Assembly: GCA_003996215.1 (NCBI GenBank)
Contig: QJPP01007528.1
Location: 456,501 to 520,500 of the forward strand
Direction of reading: 5' to 3'
From: Jaltomata sinuosa
Lineage: Eukaryota; Streptophyta; Magnoliopsida; Solanales; Solanaceae
DNA length: 64,000 nt
Shown: in pieces, positions 12,049 through 23,339 of the stretch
Position numbering within the stretch: position 1 is the first letter of the stretch
How the letters are laid out: each line of letters opens with the position of its first letter
Position numbers and translations under genes: made by a program
Notes under the pieces: generated by a model
Databases searched by the model: none
Told to the model about the DNA's origin: nothing
Seen by the model: only the letters and a program-made list of their open reading frames with translations

Positions 12049-12053
12049 GGAAG

Positions 12054-12482
12054 TTCAAATTAAAATGCGAGTTTAAGTTTTATGCACTAACGGTGAAAAA
12101 ATATGTTGAATCATCGGGTCTAGTCTCCGATTCACCTGCACAACTCATCGAGTCCGACTGATGTTTCTCTATGTATCCTTTCTTAGTGCACTTCCTCTTG
12201 TGCAGCTAAAGTGACTATGCCCAAAAAATCAAACATTATTGTTAACATATTAGTATTTGTGCTGAGTCATATAAACTTAGAAATCCAACACTCGTAAAGA
12301 GGTGGAAGAGATATTTTCAAGCTTACAAACAGAAAGCAAAACAATGCAGCTAAATATATATGAGGAAATACAACACTTAGAAATACATACATTACAGGAA
12401 TCCAAGTAATGGGGACGACATTATTAAAAACGACTTGGGTAAACAAAAGACAAAATATTAACTCAAAAAGAGATGCTAACTT
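12054..12482. other. 3' flank of the receptor kinase gene
   Basis: Between the Copia element and the kinase stop codon. Presumably holds the 3' UTR and polyadenylation region of the minus-strand gene; I see no other gene. Confidence 0.4.
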
Positions 12483-15400
12483 CTACATTTTCAAAAATGT
12501 GTTCTTGATTTTGTTAAGCCTCTTGACTACATCTTTCATGGTTATCCTCGAGTCTGGTGTTTCCTTTGTGCATTCCAAAGCCAATTCTATCATGGAGGCT
12601 ATGCAGATTTCACTTTTAGAAGTGATTTTTTCTTCCACACAAAAAAGATTGGCATCCACAACGTCCATCATACTCGCGGGAAATGCTCGCATTATCCATT
12701 TCCTCAAGTCAAGATTTTCATTGCATATATCATCGTCTGTGGGCCTTCTTTTTGACAAAACCTCCATCAACATTATTCCATAACTATAAACATCACCACT
12801 AGTGGACACTATTCCCTCCGAGCCATATTCTTATAAGAAGAATGAAAATGGAAACAAATTACTCATTTGAAATATAACAATAATTATGTAGTAACAAACA
12901 CGTTTTTTTTTATCTAGTTCTATAATTTGAAAGAGTTTAAGTATGTATAATAAGAGAAAATCAAAGAGAGGTCTTATGATAAGATAAAAAAAGGGAGAGA
13001 CAAGTTTACCTGGTGCAATGTAACCAAGAGTGCCCAATGTTTGCGTGTGTACCATGGACTTGCTTACAGCTAGAATTTTAGAGATGCCAAAATCACCAAC
13101 ATGTGCCACCATTTCTTCGTCCAAAAGAACATTGGCTGGCTTTAGGTCACAATGAACTATCGGAGTGTCATGACCATGATGTAGATATTCAATTGCCATA
13201 GCCACATCAAGCATTATGGTGACTCTTTGAAGGAGGTTCAAGTGGGACTCTTCTTTGTACAACCAATTCTCAAGACTTCCATTGGGCATATATTGTAGAA
13301 CAAAGGCTCTTATATAGTCACTAGAACAAGTAGTAATTACCGGAACAAGATTTCTATGCCTAACATTTCTCATCACTTCACATTCAGTATCAAACCTCTT
13401 GCATACTTCTTCATTTTCCAAATCTAGAACCTTTATGGCCACCACAGTTCCACTGGATAATGTGCCTTTATACACAGAGGCAGAACTTCCTACACCAATT
13501 AAGTTTGATCCATCAAAATTATTTGTTGCTCGTTGAATCTCATGATAAGAAACCAACTGATGAGTCCTGGTCTCCGGTACCTTTTCCACATCTTTGGACT
13601 TTTCCTTCTTCTGTCGTTTCATTATCCAAATTGAGACCAACAAGAGAATAATTAAGGATGAAATAACCACTGGAATAACAATTTTTAGTACAAGTTTCTT
13701 AGACATTGATTGTTGTCCAGAATTAGTGATAGGGCAAGCAGGAACCTCCAATATGTGCAGTGCACATAGACCTCTATTCCCAATGAAAGATTGTAAAGTG
13801 GAATTTGCAAACACACCTCCACTGGGTATTTCACCTTCTAAATCATTAAACGAAACATTGATGCTTTGAAGGTGTGATAGATTTGCCAATAACATAGGAA
13901 TAGTACCTGAAATGGAATTTAATGACAGATCCAAGAACTCCAAGCTTATCAAGCTCGAAAAGGATAAAGGAATTGGGCCTGAAAATGAATTGTTCGATAG
14001 GTTAAGAGATTTCAGGTTTTGGAGTTCCCCCAATCTGCTTGGTATCACGCCTGAGAAGCGATTACCGGAAAGATCTAGATTCACTATGGCCTTCAGTTCT
14101 CCAATATCCAGTGGAACTTCTCCGTTTATAGAATTTTGTGGAATGTTTAGAATGAGAAGACCATTCATTTTCCAAAGGCTCAAAGGCAACTTTGATGAAA
14201 ATTCGTTAGAACCCAAAAAAAGTTGTTGTAGCCTGCTAAGATTTCCTATACATTCCGGAATAAACCCAGACAACTCATTATCCTCCAGAGATAATTGAAC
14301 CAAATTAGATAAATGACATACAACCTGTGAAATATGCCCCTGTAATTTATTGCTAGTTAGATATAGCCCTTGGAGTTGTTTCAACTTCCCAACCTGAAAA
14401 GGAATATTTCCCATCAAGTTGTTTTCTTCAAAGTCTAGGGCAATTAGACTGCTTATGTTGCCGATACTTGCGGGAATGAGGCCACTGATGTGTGCATTTT
14501 CTATATGAAGTACTTCAATAGTAGATGAAAGATTTCCAAGAGTAGTGGGCAGAGCAGCATTCAGTGGATTGAAACCCACTTCTAGGTATCGCAACATCCT
14601 ACAATCCACCAAAGAATTTAAGAAAAACAACTCAACTCTATTTGGTTCATTGATAAGCTGATTCCGCGATAGGAACAATCGTTGCAAATCACGAAGATTT
14701 CCCAAATTAGTTGGAATAGTGCCTATGAGAAAGTTCTTAGATAGCACCAAGTCAGAAAGCTTGGAAGCATTTGTGATGTGCGGAGGAATTTCCCCTTCAA
14801 GTTGATTGTCTGCCAAGTAAATTCCACTAAGGTTCGGTAGATGAATACCAGTAGTGGCTGGAATTTTCCCTGAGAGGTTGTTGGAATTGAAAGCAATAAT
14901 TTCCAAAGAAGAGATATTAAAAATAGCCTCCGGAATTTGACCAAAAAGATAGTTATAATCAATATTTAATGTCTTCAGATTTGTTAACCTTCCCAATTCG
15001 GGAGGAATTGACCCCTCTATGCGGTTGTTTGAACACTGAAGATATGTCATAGTGGAAATATTTCCTAATGAAGTAGGAATAGTCCCATTTATTAGATTAT
15101 AACCGATATAGAACTCCTCGAGCTTTTCTAAACAACCAATATTGCTGGGTATTGCTCCAGTAATGTTGTTGAGAGATACGGACAAAATTTTGAGCTCTCC
15201 GAGTTGGCAAATGTTGGAAGGAATGTAACCAGAAATGTGGTTCTCAGATATACTTAAAAACACCAGATTTGACAAAATATTCCCTTCATTGAGCAAGAGA
15301 GTACCATAAAGGCTATTGGTTTGCAAATTCACATAAATTAGCGACGAGATATTAAAAAGTGTTGCAGGAATGGAACCTGTTAGTTGATTATAGGCCAAGG

Positions 15401-16061
15401 ACAAAATTGCAAGTTGTCTTAGATTACCAACCTCCTTTGGAATGTTGCCGTTGATTCTATTGAAAGACAAACTAAAGTTCAACAACTTCGTGGCATTTCC
15501 TATAGAAGGAGGGATTATACCTGTGAGGCTATTATTCCTGAGATTTAAGACTTTGAGTTCAGGTACATACCATGGCCCTTTCCACACTTCACCACTGAGT
15601 TTATTGAAAGCCAATGAAATTTTTTGAACTCTTCGGTGTTGAAACAGATTTGTTGGGATACTTCCTTGGAGCTGATTGTTCTGAACATCAATCACTTGCA
15701 AGCGGGGCAAGTTGCCAAGGCCATAAGGAATGTCGCCATGAAAGAAGTTGTTTTGAAGATTGATCTCTCTGAGAAAGGACAAATTAGCTAAAGACGGGGA
15801 AATTGTGCCTTGAAGATGCATATCTGGAAGAGTCAAGGCCACAACCCTTTGCATTTTTGGACTGCAAGTGACACCAAACCAAGAGCAAAAAGATGTATTC
15901 TTGGTCCAATTCTGGGCTAGAAAAGGAGTGGGACTTGTAACAAGATTTTGGAAAGCTAGTAGAGCTTCTTGGTCTGTTTCATTTGAAGGAGCAGCTGATA
16001 TAAAAACAGATGAACATTGAACTATGAAGAGAAGAATTAATAAGAAAATGTGTTTCTCCAT
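12483..16061 (-). CDS. LRR receptor-like serine/threonine kinase, non-RD, subfamily XII (EFR/FLS2-like group)
   Basis: Two exons, complement(12483..12829, 13010..16061), about 1132 residues. The 180-bp intron has GT at 13009 and AG at 12830-12831 and splits the kinase activation segment after GYIAP, rejoining with EYGSEG; such an intron is typical of the subfamily. Start at MEKHIFLLILL because it opens a signal peptide about 90 bases after the TATA box; an upstream in-frame ATG is less likely. Order: signal peptide (about 1-24), LRR cap (NETDQEALLAF, CSWFGVTCS), more than 20 LRRs to about 720, transmembrane helix (about 789-813), kinase. The kinase has glycine loop IGVGSSASVYKG, VAIKVL lysine, HCDLKP (non-RD) and DFG. 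Non-RD kinases with this architecture are commonly plasma-membrane receptors of microbial patterns; the ligand here is unknown. No lesion seen. Confidence 0.92.
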
Positions 16062-16150
16062 ATAGACTGCTTCAAAGTGTTTTTTTTTTAAATCTTTGGG
16101 TTGGAACTTTAAATGTATATAGTATTGTGTAGTTTCCAAAGTTAGTAGTC

Positions 16151-16159
16151 CATTATATA
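16151..16159 (-). promoter_or_regulatory. TATA box of the intact receptor kinase
   Basis: The minus strand reads TATATAATG about 90 bases upstream of the chosen start; conserved in the paralogue at 1604-1612. Confidence 0.55.
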
Positions 16160-16201
16160 GCACCAAGATTCTAAAAAAAAAAGAGAGAGAGAAGAAAGTT
16201 A

Positions 16202-16464
16202 TCCTTCCGTTTCATTTTACTTAACCGCTATATCAAAAGTAGATATTTTATTTTATCTATCAATTTAAGCAAATGAAGAGAGATTTATTATAATTTTTCC
16301 ATACTATTCTTAGTATTAAATAATTACATAAATTAGGAATAGTCAAATTTAGAGTTTCAAAGCATCATTAATAAGGTTAATTTAGTAAAATACACTTTTA
16401 TTAAAGTTTTCTTAAAAGGTATATGTCACAGATCAACTAGGTCAAGTAATATGAAACAGAGGAA
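16202..16464. mobile_element. Degenerate Stowaway-like MITE
   Basis: Left TCCTTCCGTTTCATTTTACTT and right AAGTAATATGAAACAGAGGAA are imperfect inverted repeats in the style of Stowaway ends. AT-rich interior, non-coding. It lies in the proximal promoter region of the receptor kinase, about 140 bp upstream of the start codon. Confidence 0.6.
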
Positions 16465-17121
16465 ACAGTAAAGGATAGTCGATCATTAATTAACATGAAT
16501 AAATGAATAGAAAACATATATTTGAAAGAGAAAATGAAGAATCCATCTACGAATGTTTGTTCTATTTACTTTTTAATAGCTTTACTGAGTCAAAGGTTTA
16601 CGGAAACAACATCTTTATCCTATAAAAGTACTCACTATTTACTTTTACTTGTTTACTGTTCACTTTGTACGCCCCTTAAGAAACATTGATTAGTATAAGT
16701 ATTTTACCATAATATTTATATTAATTGATGCATGACTTAGATCTTGAAAATAATTTAGAGAATAAGTAATTATTAATAAGGCTAAAATACGAAGAAAAAA
16801 ATATATTTTTCTCTTGATATGCTAAAAGTGAAAAGTAAAAGTAAAATTATATTTTTGTTATAATGAACAAGTAAAAATAAAAAAAATTATAATAAAATTT
16901 GTGTACAAATTAGATTATTATACTAAAAAAAATTACACTACCAATGCAGGTAACATAATATTTTTATTACGAATGTCATTTCATTGATTAGTTACTTTAG
17001 GAAAAAACAAGATGTGGAAATTGATTGAGAGACATGTTGGCACAACTTGCATTTATTTCCCTAAAACCAAAGAAAAGTCGGTCAACCTTCATTAGGTAAG
17101 AAAGAGACCTTGATATTTACC
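16465..17121. other. AT-rich upstream region of the receptor kinase
   Basis: No gene seen. The stretch near 17015-17055 (GGAAATTGATTGAGA, CACAACTTGCATTTAT) is also found near 5150-5190 upstream of the left-edge paralogue, so some distal promoter homology is retained. Confidence 0.4.
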
Positions 17122-17935
17122 GAAAGAAAAAGGGTCTGATGTACCTTTTAATTTTATAATTTAGAATTGATATATTTTTAATATAAAAAGTGGCTCACAT
17201 ATATTTTTATCGTTACAAATAGTGTATATATATATATTTTTTGGTTGATGGAAGTGAAAAAATAGATTTTAAATTTATTTTTTGTTAAAATAAAATTCAT
17301 ATAGGGATATATTTATTTCTTGTTTTAAAGTTTGAAGATATATTTGATCCTTCTCACATGTGAATTTTTTTTTGATTTCTTTGATTTAACGATTAATTTG
17401 GAGTTTAAATATCTCCCTTATGAATCTACCTACTGCTTATCATTTTTTGAGTTTCTTATTCTTATTTTATTTTATTTGCCTTGTCTAGTGTGAAAATATG
17501 AAAAATAAAAAGGAAGAAGTGTGAATGAAATAAAAGAAAAAAATTAAGAAAAGATTACAAACTATATTTTTTGCGATCATATTGTAATTTTTTTTTATAT
17601 TAGCAAAAAAAATCAGGATACCTATGGTAGATTTTACAAGAAGATTAGTGAAAAAATAAATTTAATCTTCAAGATAATAAATTTAAATTAATCGTTGAAT
17701 TAAAGAATAAAAAAATTCACGTGTGAGAAGGATCAAATATATCCTTATATGAATTTTATTTTAGTAAAAAATCAAAAAAATAAATTTAAATAAATTTTTT
17801 CACTTCGTTAACCGAAAAGAGTATATCTAGTTCATTTATGTAACGGTAGGGATATATATGAGCCACTTTTTTAACAAGGAGTATATCATCTCTAAATTAC
17901 AAAGTTAAAAAATATAACCCTTTTTCCTTTATTGA
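17122..17935. mobile_element. Fold-back MITE (about 0.8 kb)
   Basis: Inverted arms: left AAAGTGGCTCACATATAT and GATATATTTGATCCTTCTCACATGTGAA pair with right GAGCCACTTTTTTAA and TTCACGTGTGAGAAGGATCAA. Outer ends GAAAAAGGGTCTGAT and ATAACCCTTTTTCC. Non-coding. Exact ends and target duplication were not resolved. Confidence 0.6.
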
Positions 17936-18154
17936 ATTTAATTTATATGCACTAATAATATTAAAAATATTTTTACAATTAAATCATTCAAAATTAACTA
18001 TACATAACTCTATTTAGTAACATTAATAAGTAACCTAAACTAAATAATGTAAATAAACTTTCTAATTAACCTAAACTAAATAATGTAAATAAACTTGCTA
18101 TAACTAATTACATTACACTAAGTATTAAGAAATTTATTATATTATCAGTGTATC

Positions 18155-18334
18155 TAACTTAAATTTATATTTATATGGTTCAGAACAAAGTCAATAGCAG
18201 TCCATATAAGTTGAGGAAAAGCGTGTTGCTTGACTTCAGAAAAGTAACTTAAATTTATATTTATATGGTTCAGAACAAAGTCAATAGCAGTCCATATAAG
18301 TTGAGGAAAAGCGTGTTGCTTGACTTCAGAAAAG
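18155..18334. repeat. Tandem duplication, two 90-bp units
   Basis: Units 18155-18244 and 18245-18334 appear identical, so the duplication is recent. The unit core (AAGTCAATAGCAGTCCATATAAG ... GTGTTGCTTGAC) recurs in diverged form at 39918-39975, showing it is older intergenic sequence copied locally. Confidence 0.9.
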
Positions 18335-18416
18335 TAGAATGTGTAAACAAAACAATAATGTAGTTGCACCAACTAACCAAAAGACATATTACCCATTTTA
18401 ATTAATTGTATATTGT

Positions 18417-18669
18417 CTCCGTCTTATACTAGTTATTCACTATACTATAAATAGTTATTTGAAATTATTTGTTAATTTATAAAATTAAGATAGAATTAAT
18501 TATATTTATTTTTGTTTCACCCTTCCAGTTAATTTCTTTTGAAAGTGAAAACAAGTTATTTATAAAGTTTTTTAAGGCATAAATTAGAAAAACTACACTT
18601 TTTATTTATGATTCCTTAAGAAGTGTATAAAGAAAAAAATGGACAACTAATTATATGGGACGGACGGAG
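18417..18669. mobile_element. Stowaway-like MITE A
   Basis: Starts CTCCGTCTTATACTAGTTATTC and ends AACTAATTATATGGGACGGACGGAG then TA. About 253 bp, non-coding, directly before the SINE/Stowaway B nest. Confidence 0.7.
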
Positions 18670-18689
18670 TATACTTTCTCCATCATATA

Positions 18690-18870
18690 GGGAAGCCTTG
18701 GCATAACTGGTAAAGTTGTTGCCATGTGAATAGGAGTTTACGAGTTCGAGTTGTGGAAATAGTGTCTTGCAGAAATGCAGGGTAAGACTGCGTATAATAG
18801 ATCATTGTGGTTCGGCCCTTCTCCGGACCCCACACATAGTGGGAGCTAAGTACACTGGGGTTCCCTTTTA
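18690..18870 (+). mobile_element. TS-type tRNA-derived SINE
   Basis: About 181 bp starting GGGAAGCCTTGGCATAACTGG (RNA polymerase III A box) with a B box GAGTTCGAGTT about 45 bp on, followed by the family body (CTTGCAGAAATGCAGGGTAAG, TTCGGCCCTTCTCCGGACCCC). Flanked by an imperfect 19-bp target duplication, ATACTTTCTCCATCATATA (18671-18689) and ATACTCTCTCCATCCTATA (18871-18889). No protein; mobilised by a LINE. The sequence matches the TS SINE family of Solanaceae as I remember it. Confidence 0.9.
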
Positions 18871-18910
18871 ATACTCTCTCCATCCTATATTAGTTATCAA
18901 AGGTTACTAA

Positions 18911-19951
18911 GACCTCATTTGTTTTCATTAAGATTAAGACGTTTGAATCCAAACACATCTGAATGATTAAGATGTTGTCTCTAGATCTAAGAACTGAATG
19001 ATTAAGACTATATTTTTTTGCTTCAACATCTAAATATACATAATTAATTTATCTGCAAATATAATAAATATACAATTGGAATAGTTATTTAATCAAATGT
19101 TAGAAAAATATTTATCTAATAAAATAAAAATATTATTAATAAAAATATGAAACATTTATGATCACTAGTAATGGTGGAGATGATTTGTAGTGATGATAAT
19201 ATATAGTTGGTGTTAGTAGCTAGAAATGGTGGTTGTGACACTGAAGTTGGTTGATGCTAGTAGTTGGTGGTGGCTGAAAAATATATGGTGTTGACGATGT
19301 GTTGGTGGTAGTTGAAAGCAATATTAATTGTGATGGTGGAGGTGATTGGCAGTAGGGATTGACCGCAGTGATGGTAATGGCTGATAGCGGTGGTGGAGGT
19401 GGTTGCGACGGTGACAACAATGGTGGTTGTGGTTGAAGAACGTGTCATGAGATAGATGATGTGTTAGTAGTAGTTGACAGTGGTGCTAGTTGCGATAGTG
19501 GAGTTGATTGGTACTAGAGACTGACCGCAGTAGTGGTAGTAATTGATAGTGGTGGTGGCGGTGGTGACGATGGAAGCAGTGTCTATGGATATAATTATAA
19601 TGATGGAGGTGGTATCGACTGACAGTAATGGCTTGCAACGGTATTGATTGTTAGTGGTGGTTGTGATAGCATAAATGGTTGGTGGTGGTGGTTTGTGGTT
19701 GATGACAGTAATAGTGGTGATGACAGAGGTGGTTAGTGATGGTGACTGGTGATTGTGAATAGAGTGGTGTTGAATATTATCTCACACAAAAATATCTCTC
19801 GATAATATTAAGACTTTATTCTAGATCTTAATGATTAAAACCTGTTCTGACCTATTAAGTACTTAAATTCTAATAAAAACAAATGCACTTAATTGTCTAA
19901 GGTCCGAACCATTCAAATTCACACCTTCATTAAGTGCAAACAAATAAGGCC
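18911..19951. mobile_element. Tourist-like (PIF/Harbinger) MITE with expanded interior
   Basis: Left GACCTCATTTGTTTTCATTAAG and right CTTCATTAAGTGCAAACAAATAAGGCC are imperfect inverted termini, flanked by TAA at 18908-18910 and 19952-19954, the 3-bp duplication of PIF/Harbinger elements. At 1041 bp it is long for a MITE because of the GGT-rich interior listed separately. No transposase. Confidence 0.65.
19160..19765. repeat. Degenerate GGT/GTT/GAT-rich trinucleotide region
   Basis: About 600 bp made almost wholly of GGTGGTGG, GGTTG, GATGG, TAGTTG-type variations, strongly strand-asymmetric (G and T on the plus strand). It looks like a decayed trinucleotide expansion inside the MITE; minus-strand frames through it give only Thr/Pro/Ser-rich text. 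Confidence 0.7.
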
Positions 19952-20210
19952 TAAATATACTTGTCTCAAAATATTTGTTTTTATAAAATCAAGATGAAAT
20001 TAATAATTTTTTTCAATTTACCTTTAATATTAAGTGTTCTAAAAAATAGGCAATATTTATTACATAGCATGGAAAATATAAATTTGAAAAGTTCAAAGTT
20101 GTGTAATTTATTGAACAGAGATAAGAGTAAAATAGTAAATTTTTTTTTTTTTTAAAGCATGCAAAATAAAAATGAGATTAACAACTAATAATCTAATATG
20201 GACGAATAAG

Positions 20211-20640
20211 TACTCATTGTCTATATCTTTGTCAATTTACGTTTGTCTTAATTTATCCAATATTCAATAACTTAGGTTCTTTAAAACTAAAAGTTTTCCA
20301 CCTTTTCTTAGTGGCATGTAAAAGGAATCATAAAAATATGTTGGACCTAAGGTAAGCTTACCAACATGCAATATGGCTAAGCTTTAATCTTGTATATTGA
20401 TTGTATTCTTTTGTTTGTGCCCTATTTTTCACTAAGAAGCACATATTTTAAGAAATTGTAAATTTTTTGAGACACTTTCGTTAATATAATTTTAGGTTTA
20501 CCACATTTCCTAACACCTTCAATTAGTGTCACAATTACTTAATAGAGACATGTTCATTTGTAGGTCGACTTAAGACATGACTAAATCATCTTAATTAAGT
20601 GATCTTCTCTCATCTTTTACTTAACGTCTTGCACCTTATA
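20211..20640. other. Intergenic, no gene seen
   Basis: AT-rich with a few short homopolymers; no feature I can name. Confidence 0.4.
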
Positions 20641-21690
20641 CATTAGTATCTGGTAGCTGTTTGCACTAAGATAACAAGTGAGTGGGGACGTCCCGCTCCG
20701 GCTCGATCCCGTCCCGTCCCGGACCCGGTCCAATGTGGGATGGGATGGTTTAGGCTAGATGGGATGACAGTTGGTCCCAGTCGGACCCATTCCAGTTGGA
20801 TCCAGTTCGACCGGTTAGAATTCAAAAGTTAATTTATTCATTTTAAATAAAAGAGTCGTTGGTAGTCGTTGGGGGAACGACTATTGAGCCCCCCAAACGG
20901 CTACTTTCACTTCCTAACAACCCCCCACTCCCACCCCCTCCACCCCCCAAAAAAAACCTAGCCCCTCCCAAACTTTTATTTAACCCCAAATTTTATTAAA
21001 CTACACTTTGGTCCTACCTCTATAATATAAATACCCCTCCAACCCCTTCATTATTTTCTCACATAATTCATCTATTCTTCCATCTCTCTTCTCTCACTCT
21101 CTCTTGTACCATTATCTCTCTAACTCTCTTTGTTTTGATTAATATTGTTTCTATTGAGTTTGATGAATTTTTGGAGCAAGTAGCAAGCTTTAATTTCAAC
21201 TTTTAATATTAATTTTTGGCTTTTGATTATAATTGTATGCTTTTACGAAGATGTTTAGTACATTCCTTTCATCATTTAATTTCTTTAATTTTCTCATTTA
21301 ATTTTGTCTTTAATTTATTTTAATTACTTTGCATATTTTAATTAGTTTTCATCTGGATTTTGGTTAAAAAATTTTTGATAAACAAAAGTTTTTGGCATGT
21401 CCATCCCTAAAGTGTCGTCTTTTTCTGGAAAAACATAGTAAAGGTGCCGGTTCTAGTAAATCTAAGGGTGGTAGTAGTTCTAGTAAATTAAAGGCTAAAG
21501 TTAGAATGAAAATGAAAGATTTTACGCATGTTGATGAAACTTCTTTCTCCCACCCCTCTGGCTTTTATGATATTAATTCGGATACTTAACTAGATAATAA
21601 AACCTTAAAAAGATGTTACGATAATTTTGAGGAAGAAATAGATAAAGAAGTAGTAGAAGAAGTAGAACAAGATTTAGTTGTTACACCTAT
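20641..21690 (+). mobile_element. hAT-like element, 5' end with promoter and leader, truncated
   Basis: The left part is rich in repeated CCCGTCCCG / GGACCCGG sub-terminal motifs. It is followed by a C-rich stretch, a TATA-like CTCTATAATATAAATACCCC near 21020, a pyrimidine-rich leader (CTCTCTTCTCTCACTCTCTC) and the beginning of a reading frame at about 21392. This layout resembles plant hAT transposase genes. The right half is missing; the body is cut at 21690 by an LTR-like sequence. Confidence 0.4.
21392..21690 (+). pseudogene. N-terminal fragment, possibly of a hAT transposase
   Basis: A short Ser/Lys-rich frame (SSKSKGGSSSSKLKAKVRM) stops at 21587-21589 and continues with an acidic Glu-rich stretch before it is cut at 21690. 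Low-complexity basic then acidic text is common at the N-terminus of hAT transposases, but no BED finger or catalytic region is present, so the assignment rests on the flanking element. Confidence 0.3.
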
Positions 21691-22440
21691 TGGAAAATAG
21701 TACACACAGCGAAAGCATGCCAAGAACATACTGCTTACATGAAATAATAAATAACAAATACCAACACGTAGTACACATAAAGCATGCTGAGAATTAATCA
21801 AGAATTACCTCTTGAAGCGTGAGCAGATATCTTGAAGCAAGCCCGACTCCAGTTCTACGGTCTTCTTCAGTGATCCCAAATTCACGGTCGAACTCTCTCA
21901 ATACTAAGGTGGGCAAGTATTGTGTAGAAAACTAATTGTCTTTTCTAGGTTGGAGGAACCCCTACTTATAGAGGAGCTTTCCCCGTCCAAAAGGGAGAAC
22001 AAAAATTACTGAGGCTCCTTATTATGCAAATAATTCAAAATATTAACTTAAATTATTCTTATCATAATAAATTATAAATCATTCCACTAGAAATTCATAA
22101 TTGCAATCCTCTATTTATATTTTGAAATTTTCGATTAAATACTTATGTAATTTTCATGTTAAGATTACAGATACTAGTCAATAAATTAAATTACTGATGA
22201 ATTTAATTCAATGATTAATTTTTTCTCTAGAGCAATGCTTAACTTATTTCATATGTCGGATTCATAAATTCACCGGCCGGGTTTACACATGAAAACTTAT
22301 AAGCTTCTCATGATAAAAGGTGTATCATTAATCTCTATACCGAGACATGAATTTCATCAACTAACTTATTATTTCACCAATATATATTATTACCGTCCAA
22401 TCTATCAGGCGTATTGACCCATCTGAGGATCTCACATTTT
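21691..22440 (-). mobile_element. Copia-type LTR remnant (possible solo LTR)
   Basis: The plus strand starts TGGAAAATAGTACACACAGC exactly where the hAT-like frame stops. Read on the minus strand it has a TATA-like CTCTATAAG (near 21966-21974), a transcribed R/U5-like part rich in CTTC, and an end in TTTTCCA. The left (minus 5') limit, taken near 22440, and the target duplication are not resolved. Confidence 0.4.
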
Positions 22441-23339
22441 AATAAATTAAAACGATAATTAATATATACAACTTATAATAGTTATATCAAGATTGAGAAT
22501 ATAAGTACATTTAACAGTTTAGAGAATATGTTTTTATCAATCAGTCTAAAACATCTATCTCTACTCGATCTTGTTCAATATGGTCCATATAGGTAACATG
22601 TAAAGCAAATAGGAAAGTGGTCATCTTGATGAAAATGAATCAGAGGAACCTACAGGGGTGAGGAACATGTCACAAGGAGGCATGCCTCACCTCTAGTTCT
22701 CTTCCATGACAGAACTTACACACACAACAATCATGGAGTTCAGATTCTTAAAACCTTAGAACTAAATAAATTCTAATCACACAACAACCATCTAGTATGC
22801 TAAAATCATTTCAAGAGAAGGGGGGAAAGGAACAGGGTAACAGATAAAAAATGAGGGAAAGGGATGAGAGTTGAACAGGTCTAAAAACCTATAACATCTT
22901 CATATAGCAAACAAAGAAACATAGCAGTCTTGAAGCTTTAATAGGTCACAATGTTCTACAAGCCTTACTAGACACCAATTCAAACATAAGAAGATAACAA
23001 CAAAACATACAAAATGAACTAGCACGAGAAGTTAGAACTATACCATTCTCGTAATCAAGATAAATTACTTTTAATCTCGTGCTACAATCATTCTGATGGT
23101 TTGTCCAAATTTTCATCTACGATTGTGAACTATAACTTTAACTTATAAGAACTGATGATTTAATCTTCTGTGTATAAGCTTAAACTCTATACACCAAATC
23201 ATCTACTATATAAGTTGAGGACACATATATGACAAAATGATCTATTTAATGTAACACTTTATCGAATTAAATCAATAAATAAATAATCATTCAATAAATA
23301 ATACTATATCAAAATGCATGGTTAATAGTATATCTTAAC
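22441..23339. other. Intergenic / unclassified repeat remnants
   Basis: No gene seen. An acidic stretch near 22625-22665 (codons LDENESEEP) could be a further scrap of the hAT-like frame interrupted at 21690. Confidence 0.3.

Larger units (their letters stand above)
18673..20210. mobile_element. Stowaway-like MITE B, split by two later insertions
   Basis: Left terminus TACTCTCTCCATCCTATATTAGTTATC at about 18872 and right terminus AACTAATAATCTAATATGGACGAATAAG ending near 20210 belong to one element related to MITE A. A SINE has landed in its left end, duplicating it, and a Tourist-like element lies inside it. Confidence 0.6.

Noticed and set aside
13460..14298. Plus-strand frames opposite the receptor kinase
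   Set aside because: Antisense shadows of regular LRR and kinase codons; same for 15442-15627, 23720-24103, 55871-56212 and 60545-60982.
18690..18750. tRNA-like A and B boxes
   Set aside because: They belong to a TS-type SINE; no cloverleaf with proper anticodon arm can be drawn and the body continues with SINE sequence.
19220..19448. Pro/Ser/Thr-rich minus-strand frames, possible cell-wall protein
   Set aside because: Translation of the degenerate GGT trinucleotide region inside a MITE; no signal peptide or conserved start.
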